Below are positions 6,033-12,949 of a DNA stretch of 14,558 nt, piece after piece; the stretch's first letter is position 1, and the number at the start of each line of letters is the position of its first letter. The DNA lies in assembly GCA_002336675.1 (NCBI GenBank), contig DDEI01000063.1, forward strand, positions 1 through 14,558, read 5' to 3'. A program made the position numbers and the translations under genes. This DNA comes from Flavobacteriales bacterium UBA1958. GTDB taxonomy: Bacteria; Bacteroidota; Bacteroidia; Flavobacteriales_D; Sanyastnellaceae. The notes beneath the pieces were generated by a model. That model ran no database searches. It saw nothing but the letters and a program-made list of their open reading frames with translations, and was not told where the DNA came from.

Positions 6033-8177
6033 ATGGGAAGAAAAAACAATCCTAGAGGAGCCAAAAAAGCGGAATCTTTTAAGCGCGAACTCAGACGAGA
6101 AATCATGAACTTGATGGCTACACAGCCTCATGAACCCATGAATCACAAACAAATAGCCGGATCATTAAGCATTAAAGATGCTGGCATGCGGGTACTTATT
6201 TATGAACTGCTTTTAGAAGCCGTGAGTAAAGGAGAAATGAAACAAATATCTAGAGGCAAGTTCAAGCTGATAAAGCAGAAGAACGAAGTCATAGAAGGGA
6301 AAATAGAAATTACTCAAACAGGAAGAGGATTCGTTATTCTAGAAGGATACGAAGAAGATATTCCGGTGAGAAAAGTAGATACAGGAGGGGCTTTCTGGGG
6401 GGACATGGTAGAAATAGCCATTTCACGTCACAAAGGGAAGCTCACAGGGAGAGTACTGAAGGTTACCCATAGAGCCAGGGAGCAGTATGTAGGGATTTTA
6501 GAATTATCTACAAATCATGCATTCGTAGTAGCTACAGATAGAAGAATTCACACAGATTTTTTTATTCCCAGAAAGAAGTTGAATGGCGCTATGGATGGAG
6601 ATAAAGTAGTGGTGAAAATGACGGATTGGAAAAATCCAGATGATTCACCGTTTGGAGAAATCATTGCTGTGTTAGGTAAGCCGGGAGAGAATGACACGGA
6701 GATGCATTCGATTATGGCAGAGTACGAACTCCCTTATGAGTTCCCTGCTGAAGTAGAGTTAGCCGCTGAGCAGATTCCTACAGAAATCACTAAAGAAGAA
6801 ATAGCCAAGCGTAGAGATATGCGTAAAACGGTAACGTTTACCATAGATCCAGATAACGCTAAGGATTTCGATGATGCACTTTCTCTTAAGAAATTAGAAA
6901 ACGGAAACTGGGAAGTAGGAGTCCATATAGCAGATGTTTCTCACTATTTAACTCCGGGATCTATTCTGGATGATGAGGCTATCAATAGAGCCACTTCTGT
7001 TTATTTGGTAGATAGAGTAGTTCCGATGTTGCCAGAAGTATTGTCTAACGGGTTATGCTCACTTAGACCTAATGAAGAGAAATTATGTTTTTCTGCGGTT
7101 TTTGAGTTAGATGATAACGCGAATATGGTAGGAGAGTGGTTTGGAAGAACAGTAATCCTTAGTGATAGAAGATTCACTTATGAAGATGCTCAGGAAATGA
7201 TAGAAGGGGCCGAGGGAGATTTTAAAGATGAAATCCTTACGCTTGACAGACTTTCTAAACTTCTGAGAGCAGAGAGATTTAAAGAGGGTTCTTTAGACTT
7301 TAGCACAGAGGAAGTGAAATTCAATTTGGATGAAAATGGGAAGCCCTTGGGTGTTTACACCAAGGTGATGAAGGATGCCAATAAGTTGATAGAAGACTTT
7401 ATGCTCTTAGCCAACAGAAGAGTAGCTAGATTTATAGCTAAACCAGAACAAGGAAAAGCCAAGACGTTCGTATATAGAATTCACGACTTACCCAATGAGC
7501 AGAAATTAGCAGAGTTAAAAAACTTTGTAGCGCATTTAGGATATGAGTTACCGACTTTAGAGCCGGGAGGAAACGCCAAAAGAGAGCTAAACAAACTACT
7601 CGCACGTGTAGAAGGAAAAGCAGAGGCAGAATCAGTAAAACAGCTCGCTATAAGAACGATGGCAAAAGCGGAATACTCGACAGATAACATAGGCCACTTT
7701 GGGCTTTCGTTTGACTATTACTCTCACTTTACTTCTCCAATAAGACGCTATCCAGATGTAATGGTACACCGCCTATTAGCGTTGTATTTAGACGGAAAAC
7801 CAAGTGCTGCGCCAGGAGAATATCAGAAGCTATGTAAGCATGCCAGTATGTTAGAGCGCAAAGCCTCAGAGGCTGAACGGTCTTCAATTAAGTACAAGCA
7901 AGTAGAGTTTTTAGTGGGAAGAATAGGAGAACAGTTCGAAGGAACTATTACAGGCGTAACAGGCTGGGGGATGTATGTGGAGATAAATGAAAATAAGTGC
8001 GAAGGAATGGTTGGTTTAAAAAACATTTCGCATGATCATTTCCACTTCGACCAGGCGGAGCTTGCTGTTGTAGGCAGCAGAACTGGCGAGCGCTATACTT
8101 TGGGAGACCAAGTAGAAATTAAAGTAGTAGGAGCGAACTTGGAGAAAAAACAATTAGATTTTGATCTAGTGGTCTAA
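6033..8177 (+). CDS. rnr: Ribonuclease R (RNB family 3'-5' exoribonuclease)
   Basis: RNase R degrades structured RNA from the 3' end, releasing nucleoside 5'-monophosphates, and works in the cytoplasm in RNA turnover and quality control. In order: a basic N-terminus; a winged-helix-like segment (about 35-80, MNHKQIAGSLSI...GKFKL); two cold-shock/OB domains (about 88-240); the RNB domain (about 265-590); and an S1 domain (about 632-712, GTITGVTGWGMYVEI). The catalytic motif TIDPDNAKDFDDA supplies Asp272, Asp278, Asp280 and Asp281, and NRATSVYLVD gives Tyr324; these numbers coincide with those of E. coli RNase R. HIADVSHYL and SHFTSPIRRYPD are also intact. At 714 residues it is shorter than the E. 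coli enzyme (813), lacking the long Lys-rich tail. The ATG at 6033 is the natural start; no Shine-Dalgarno is evident. It appears to be transcribed alone from the element at 5893. Confidence 0.97.
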   Translation: MGRKNNPRGAKKAESFKRELRREIMNLMATQPHEPMNHKQIAGSLSIKDAGMRVLIYELLLEAVSKGEMKQISRGKFKLIKQKNEVIEGKIEITQTGRGFVILEGYEEDIPVRKVDTGGAFWGDMVEIAISRHKGKLTGRVLKVTHRAREQYVGILELSTNHAFVVATDRRIHTDFFIPRKKLNGAMDGDKVVVKMTDWKNPDDSPFGEIIAVLGKPGENDTEMHSIMAEYELPYEFPAEVELAAEQIPTEITKEEIAKRRDMRKTVTFTIDPDNAKDFDDALSLKKLENGNWEVGVHIADVSHYLTPGSILDDEAINRATSVYLVDRVVPMLPEVLSNGLCSLRPNEEKLCFSAVFELDDNANMVGEWFGRTVILSDRRFTYEDAQEMIEGAEGDFKDEILTLDRLSKLLRAERFKEGSLDFSTEEVKFNLDENGKPLGVYTKVMKDANKLIEDFMLLANRRVARFIAKPEQGKAKTFVYRIHDLPNEQKLAELKNFVAHLGYELPTLEPGGNAKRELNKLLARVEGKAEAESVKQLAIRTMAKAEYSTDNIGHFGLSFDYYSHFTSPIRRYPDVMVHRLLALYLDGKPSAAPGEYQKLCKHASMLERKASEAERSSIKYKQVEFLVGRIGEQFEGTITGVTGWGMYVEINENKCEGMVGLKNISHDHFHFDQAELAVVGSRTGERYTLGDQVEIKVVGANLEKKQLDFDLVV

Positions 8178-8204
8178 TCATTGTCCTAAGTCCATTAAAA
8201 ATGT

Positions 8205-8228
8205 AGGGGTTATTTATTGATAACCTCT
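8205..8228 (+). terminator. Hairpin downstream of rnr, possible weak terminator
   Basis: A nine-base stem with one G-T pair (AGGGGTTAT at 8205-8213 with ATAACCTCT at 8220-8228) and a six-base loop lies 28 bases after the rnr stop. There is no T-run after it, so it may protect the transcript's 3' end or act as a poor terminator rather than a classic intrinsic one. Confidence 0.4.
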
Positions 8229-8307
8229 CCATTAATCCTTCAGAAAAAAGTAACAATTTTCAGCTGTCTACGTAAATTTTATAGAACGGCATCTAAAACC
8301 AGTTACT

Positions 8308-8550
8308 ATGTTAAGAATTATAAACCCTTTGAAAATTAAAGTAAGTACTGAAAACTCTATTACAGTAGATTATACAAAAATTGGTGAAACGCCCATATTT
8401 GATATCTGTGACAATGACGGGAAGTTGTTGGAAAGCGGGGTGCTATATTCTCCTAAAACTAATATCTATATCAAGTGTTTAGAGATTGGGCAGTATTATA
8501 TCTTCGTCCTTGACGGACCTCATATAATTTCTCAAAAGTTCGCAGTATAA
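8308..8550 (+). CDS. Small protein resembling a free-standing T9SS sorting-domain fold
   Basis: The product has 80 residues, starting ATG at 8308 and ending TAA at 8548-8550. I do not recognise a named family. From about residue 30 the pattern, with IFDICDNDGKLLESG, then an alternating beta segment, then CLEIGQYYIFVLDG and a final SQKFAV, resembles the C-terminal half of type A T9SS sorting domains; the deiminase in this window shows the same order (FITDAQGKEVLE...AGIYHIHI...SQKLVV). It has no signal peptide, transmembrane segment or lipobox, so it cannot be a T9SS cargo as it stands. The frame upstream of the ATG is open back to a TAA at 8251 but shows no recognisable domain. It may be a cytosolic beta-sandwich protein or a remnant of a larger surface protein. 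It sits between rnr and the oligopeptidase gene with wide gaps on both sides. Confidence 0.55.
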   Translation: MLRIINPLKIKVSTENSITVDYTKIGETPIFDICDNDGKLLESGVLYSPKTNIYIKCLEIGQYYIFVLDGPHIISQKFAV

Positions 8551-8728
8551 CGCCTTAACCCACTTATTCCAAACCATTTCTGAAAGAGTTTACTATTCCT
8601 TTTTCCAAACTGTTTCCTGCAGTAAAATCGATTTATAGGCCATCAACCTATTTACCTATATCTCAGATAAATTACTTTTTTTTATAGTTATTCCACTTTT
8701 CTAGAGCGTTTGATGTTCTTGGTTAGCT

Positions 8729-8736
8729 ATTTTCGC
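8729..8736 (+). promoter_or_regulatory. Candidate promoter -7 element of the oligopeptidase gene
   Basis: TATTTTCG differs from TAnnTTTG at one base, lies 14 bases before the ATG, and has a TTTG (8709-8712) 16 bases upstream as a possible -33 element. A short leader of under ten bases would result. The rest of the 200-base gap (8551-8728) shows nothing I can name. Confidence 0.35.
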
Positions 8737-8750
8737 TTAAAATCAACCCG

Positions 8751-10916
8751 ATGAATAGTTTATGGAAATACCTTTGCATTGCTGCACTATTAATAGCCTG
8801 CAACCAAAAATCAACCACAGCAGATAAAAAAATGGAAGACATTACACCCCCTTTAGCCAAGAAAATTTCTAAAGAGCTTACTGCACACGGAGATGTGCGC
8901 GTAGACGATTATTTTTGGATGAGACTCTCTGATGAGCAAAAGAACGCGGAGAAAGCGGATGCACAAACACAAGATGTTTTAGACTATCTAAATGCCGAAA
9001 ACGCTTATAAAGAATCGGTAATGAAGGATACAGAAAACCTTCAAGAGAAACTCTTCACAGAAATGAAGGGAAGAATTAAAGAACAAGATGAGTCTGTACC
9101 CTATAAGAGTAATGGATATCATTACTACGTCAGAACAGAAGAAGGAGCGGAATATGCTATTTATTGCAGAAAAAAAGGAACGCTAGAATCTTCAGAGGAA
9201 ATCATGTTGGATGGACCTAAACTAGCTGAAGGCCATGATTATTACTCTATAGCCGGAAGGGCGGTAAGTCCAAGCAATGAAGTGGTGGCTTACGGAGAGG
9301 ATACGGTATCTAGAAGAATATATACGGTACATTTTAAAAATCTAAAAACAGGCGATTATCTGTCTGATCAACTAGAAGGAACTACAGGCGGAGTTACATG
9401 GGCTAATGACAATAAAACCGTGTTTTACACTAAAAAAGATGAGGTTACTCTGCGCAGCAATAGAGTCTATAAACATAAAATGGGCTCTCCTCAGTCTGAG
9501 GATGAGTTGGTATACGAGGAAAAGGATGAAACCTTCGGAACCTTCGTGTATAAAACAAAATCAAGAGCTTATATAATTATCGGGTCGTATAGCACACTTT
9601 CTAACGAATATACTTTTGTAGATGCTAACACGCCAGATGCTGAGTTTACGATGATTCAACCTAGAACTGAAAAACTCGAGTATAGCGTGGCTCATTATAA
9701 AGAGCATTTTTATATTCTCACGAACCATGAGGCTAAGAACTTTAGGCTAATGAAGGCCAATGTAGGGAACTGTGGATTGGAGAGCTGGGAAGAAGTAATT
9801 CCTCACCGTGAAAATGTGATGCTAGAAGGCGTAGAGCTTTTTAGTAATTTCTTAGTGCTGGATGAGCGTGAAAACGGGCTTACAAATCTACGAATCAAGC
9901 CATGGAAAGGTGATGCAGAGTATTACTTGCCGTTTAAAGACGCGGCCTATTCTGCGGGTACTGGAGCAAATCTTGATTTTGATACAGACTGGCTGAGATA
10001 TGGTTATACGTCTATGACTACTCCATCTTCTACGTTGGAGTGGAACATGAAGACGAAGGAACAAAAACTATTAAAACAAAGTGAGGTAGTAGGGGGCCAT
10101 AATCCTGAAGATTACGAATCTAAAAGAGTATACGCAACCGCTAAAGACGGGACGAAAGTTCCTATGTCTATGGTATACAAGAAGGGGATAGAGTTAAACG
10201 GAGAAAACCCGACATTACTTTATGCTTACGGTTCCTATGGAGCTAATATAGATCCTGGATTTAGTTCGTTAAGATTAACGCTATTGAATAGGGGATTCGT
10301 GTTTGCTATAGCTCATATTAGAGGAGGGCAAGTACTCGGAAGAGAGTGGTATGAAAACGGTAAAATGCTTAAGAAGATTAATACGTTTACGGATTATATA
10401 GATTGTGCTCAGTTTCTTATGGATGAAAAATACACTAATCCTGAACATTTATACGCTCAAGGAGGAAGCGCAGGAGGATTATTGATGGGGGCAGTTATAA
10501 ACATGCAGCCTGATTATTTTAATGGTGTAATAGCAGCTGTTCCTTTTGTAGACGTCGTTTCTACGATGCTAGACGAAACTATTCCTCTGACTACTGGTGA
10601 ATTTGATGAATGGGGAAACCCTAAAGAAGAAGAGTATTACCATTACATGAAGAGCTATTCTCCGTATGACAATGTGAAGAAGCAAGTGTATCCCAATATG
10701 CTAATCACCACAGGGTATTGGGATAGTCAAGTACAGTATTGGGAGCCGGCTAAATGGTTAGCCAAACTAAGAGATTATAAAACAGACGAAAACATTTTGA
10801 TTATGGACTGCAACATGGAGACAGGTCATGGCGGAGCTTCTGGGAGGTTCGCTGCTTTAAAAGAATACGCTCTGGAATATGCTTTCCTCTTAAAGTTAGA
10901 GGGGATCACGGAATAA
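8751..10916 (+). CDS. Lipoprotein oligopeptidase B (S9A prolyl oligopeptidase family)
   Basis: This 721-residue serine peptidase cuts short peptides after Arg or Lys. Residues 1-17 are a lipoprotein signal (hydrophobic run ending LIAC, Cys17), so it is probably membrane-anchored in the envelope, unlike the cytosolic E. coli enzyme. An N-terminal beta-propeller (about 80-430) follows the entry motif GDVRVDDYFWMR, and the alpha/beta-hydrolase domain covers about 440-715. The catalytic triad reads as Ser573 in QGGSAGG, Asp658 in TTGYWDSQVQYWEPAKW, and His693 in TGHGGASGR. The TTGEFDEWGNP segment keeps acids at Glu617 and Asp619, matching the positions Glu576/Glu578 that give E. coli OpB its basic P1 preference. 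Length is normal for the family. The ATG at 8751 is supported by the lipobox. A strong terminator follows, so it is transcribed separately from the deiminase gene. Confidence 0.93.
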   Translation: MNSLWKYLCIAALLIACNQKSTTADKKMEDITPPLAKKISKELTAHGDVRVDDYFWMRLSDEQKNAEKADAQTQDVLDYLNAENAYKESVMKDTENLQEKLFTEMKGRIKEQDESVPYKSNGYHYYVRTEEGAEYAIYCRKKGTLESSEEIMLDGPKLAEGHDYYSIAGRAVSPSNEVVAYGEDTVSRRIYTVHFKNLKTGDYLSDQLEGTTGGVTWANDNKTVFYTKKDEVTLRSNRVYKHKMGSPQSEDELVYEEKDETFGTFVYKTKSRAYIIIGSYSTLSNEYTFVDANTPDAEFTMIQPRTEKLEYSVAHYKEHFYILTNHEAKNFRLMKANVGNCGLESWEEVIPHRENVMLEGVELFSNFLVLDERENGLTNLRIKPWKGDAEYYLPFKDAAYSAGTGANLDFDTDWLRYGYTSMTTPSSTLEWNMKTKEQKLLKQSEVVGGHNPEDYESKRVYATAKDGTKVPMSMVYKKGIELNGENPTLLYAYGSYGANIDPGFSSLRLTLLNRGFVFAIAHIRGGQVLGREWYENGKMLKKINTFTDYIDCAQFLMDEKYTNPEHLYAQGGSAGGLLMGAVINMQPDYFNGVIAAVPFVDVVSTMLDETIPLTTGEFDEWGNPKEEEYYHYMKSYSPYDNVKKQVYPNMLITTGYWDSQVQYWEPAKWLAKLRDYKTDENILIMDCNMETGHGGASGRFAALKEYALEYAFLLKLEGITE

Positions 10917-10937
10917 GAGTGTACAGAATTACAAAAG

Positions 10938-10971
10938 AAAAAAGACCTCAGCTGTGCTGGGGTCTTTTTTT
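10938..10971 (+). terminator. Intrinsic terminator after the oligopeptidase gene
   Basis: AAAAAAGACCTCAG pairs with CTGGGGTCTTTTTT around a five-base loop (10952-10956), with one T-G pair, and the 3' arm ends in seven T. This is a textbook rho-independent terminator 22 bases after the stop at 10916; the A-run on the 5' side makes it able to work in both directions. Confidence 0.9.
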
Positions 10972-10999
10972 GGTTTTCACCCTGCTAGATCCAGCGCTT

Positions 11000-11036
11000 A
11001 ATTTCAATTGCCTTTGTATAGTTTGTAATTGAAATT
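11000..11036. promoter_or_regulatory. Ten-base perfect inverted repeat upstream of the deiminase gene
   Basis: AATTTCAATT (11000-11009) and AATTGAAATT (11027-11036) are exact reverse complements, 17 bases apart. The spacer contains TATAGTTTG, which resembles a -7 element with one extra base. The repeat lies between the preceding terminator and the deiminase start. It may be an operator for a dimeric regulator or an RNA hairpin; the sequence does not decide. Confidence 0.4.
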
Positions 11037-11099
11037 CATCGGAGCTATGAGTTGGCTGATGAGAACACAGAAACTCCACAAAATCCCTTAAAGTTTTTT

Positions 11100-11107
11100 T
11101 ATCTTCG
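11100..11107 (+). promoter_or_regulatory. Candidate -7 element giving a near-leaderless deiminase transcript
   Basis: TATCTTCG, one mismatch from TAnnTTTG, is only four bases before the ATG at 11112. If used, transcription would begin at or within a few bases of the start codon. No TTG is found at the -33 position, so the call is tentative. Confidence 0.3.
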
Positions 11108-11111
11108 GCAC

Positions 11112-12926
11112 ATGAATTTAAGGACCCTAATAAATAGAATCACTCTGTTCTCAGCAGGTATACTTATAAGCGGAGTTGTTTGTTCTCAACAAAGCGACAA
11201 CGAGATTTTGCCCTCTTATATGACCGAGCTCGAGCTTAGAATGTTAGGAGAAGGGTTGCCTCCAGCCATTCTCTCTAGAGGAATAGAAATCCCTCCTCCC
11301 TTCGATAACCTTAGAAATATGGCCGAGTGGGAAGAGATTCAAGCGCTAACTGTGGCTTGGACTTCATTTCCTTCTATTCTAAAACAAATAATAGTAGCGG
11401 CTAAAGAGGAATGCGAAGTAATTATTCTTTCTGAAAACATCAATCAGACCCAAGCTTACCTCAACTCTAACCAGGACGGCCTAAGCCCTATCGATAATTA
11501 TGACAATGTGACTATACTAGACGCTGAATTTAATTCCATCTGGATGAGAGATTATGCCGCCAACCCTGTTTACGGTAGCGAGGTGGATGACTTGGTAATG
11601 GTAGACTGGATTTATAACAGACCAAACAGGCCAGAGGATGATGCTTCTCCATCATACATAGCCGATTATTTAGGGTTAGACCTCTACTGCCTTACGGATT
11701 CCCCTACAGATTTAGTAAACACTGGCGGAAATTACATGAGTGATGGATTTGGGAACGCGTTTGCTTCGGAGTTAATTATAGACGAGAATGAACCGTTTAA
11801 TGAGTATGGAGTAAGTCCTAAAGATGTAGAAGAAATAGAAGAAATTCTAAACGAGTGGATAGGAGTAGATAATTACATTTTAATGCCGATTCTTCCTTTC
11901 GATTTAATTAGTCATATAGACATGCATATGAAGCTGCTAGATGAAGAAACACTTCTAATAGGAGACTTTGGTGATGAATCAGATGGGCCTCAGATTCAGG
12001 CGAACATAGAATACATTCTGTCCAATACCACGACTAAATGGGGCACCCCTTGGAAGATAGTTTGGATTCCTATGGTTCCTTCGGCTTTTGGTGGTTTCCC
12101 AGATGGAGATTTCGCAGAACCATATTACAGAACATTTACCAATAGCATTTTTATCAATAAAACCATATTAGTCCCTACATACAGGGAAGAGTTTGACTCT
12201 ATTGCTCGAAGAATTTATGCTGAAGAATTACCGGGGTATAATGTAATATCTATCGACTGCGATGATCAACCAGATCCTATTATCTCTGCTGCTGGAGCAC
12301 TTCACTGTATTACGCATTCTGTAGGAGTAGAAGACCCACTGCTTATTTCTCATAACCCGCTAGAGGACACATTTAATACTACAGAGGATTACCGTGTAGA
12401 GGCCTACATAAATCACAGGTCCGGAATCAGTGAAGCCAGTATGTTCTGGAGACTAACTGGAGAATCGGGCTATACCGAAGTAGCATTGGCCAGCATTGGA
12501 GGAAACGACTGGGAAGCATTTATTCCAGCTCACTCAGTGGGAACGGCCATAGAATATTACATTCACGCAGAGGCCTCATCTGGGAAGCAGCAGAATAGAC
12601 CTATGCCAGCGCCAGAAGGTTACTGGACCTTTAGGGTACTGGGCGAGGTGAGCATAAATGAGAACACAGCAGTAGAAATTCTGCCTATTTATCCTAATCC
12701 AGCCAAGGCTATTACGGTAATTCCCGTTTCGTTATCCAACGCCTCTAAAGGCAGAGTATTTATAACAGATGCTCAAGGAAAAGAGGTGCTAGAAGTGTTT
12801 AGCGGAGATGTAAAAGCAGGAGAAACCAAGTTTTTCTTCGATGCTGGCCAGTTAACTGCAGGTATTTACCATATTCACATAGCGAGTGAATTAGAGCCTA
12901 CTAGTCAGAAACTGGTGGTTCAGTAA
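11112..12926 (+). CDS. Secreted PPAD-like/agmatine deiminase-family enzyme with Ig-like and T9SS sorting domains
   Basis: This 604-residue guanidino-group-modifying enzyme is in the family of agmatine deiminase and Porphyromonas peptidylarginine deiminase (PPAD). Likely reaction: hydrolysis of a guanidinium group to ureido plus ammonia. Residues 1-25 form a signal peptide with Gln26 after the predicted cut. The catalytic domain (about 60-410) shows WMRD (Asp147), TGGNYMSDG, HID (His268, Asp270), TNSIFINKTILVPTY and the nucleophile Cys399 in GALHCITHS. An Ig-like domain (about 415-510, ending GYWTFRV) and a type A T9SS sorting domain (from about 522, IYPNPA at 526-531, ending QKLVVQ) follow, the same order as PPAD. 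Arg170 and Arg173 (YNRPNRP) lie near where PPAD has the arginines that hold the C-terminal carboxylate. Free agmatine or peptide arginine as substrate is not settled. An in-frame TTG at 11052 was rejected because it would bury the signal peptide. The M1 peptidase gene follows after 23 bases, probably as an operon. Confidence 0.92.
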   Translation: MNLRTLINRITLFSAGILISGVVCSQQSDNEILPSYMTELELRMLGEGLPPAILSRGIEIPPPFDNLRNMAEWEEIQALTVAWTSFPSILKQIIVAAKEECEVIILSENINQTQAYLNSNQDGLSPIDNYDNVTILDAEFNSIWMRDYAANPVYGSEVDDLVMVDWIYNRPNRPEDDASPSYIADYLGLDLYCLTDSPTDLVNTGGNYMSDGFGNAFASELIIDENEPFNEYGVSPKDVEEIEEILNEWIGVDNYILMPILPFDLISHIDMHMKLLDEETLLIGDFGDESDGPQIQANIEYILSNTTTKWGTPWKIVWIPMVPSAFGGFPDGDFAEPYYRTFTNSIFINKTILVPTYREEFDSIARRIYAEELPGYNVISIDCDDQPDPIISAAGALHCITHSVGVEDPLLISHNPLEDTFNTTEDYRVEAYINHRSGISEASMFWRLTGESGYTEVALASIGGNDWEAFIPAHSVGTAIEYYIHAEASSGKQQNRPMPAPEGYWTFRVLGEVSINENTAVEILPIYPNPAKAITVIPVSLSNASKGRVFITDAQGKEVLEVFSGDVKAGETKFFFDAGQLTAGIYHIHIASELEPTSQKLVVQ

Positions 12927-12949
12927 GCGTATTTTAGTGCTTTTAAATG

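Noticed and set aside
11052..11111. Upstream TTG start for the deiminase, adding 20 residues
   Set aside because: The extra polar residues would precede a good signal peptide starting at the ATG at 11112, and a -7-like element lies inside the extension.
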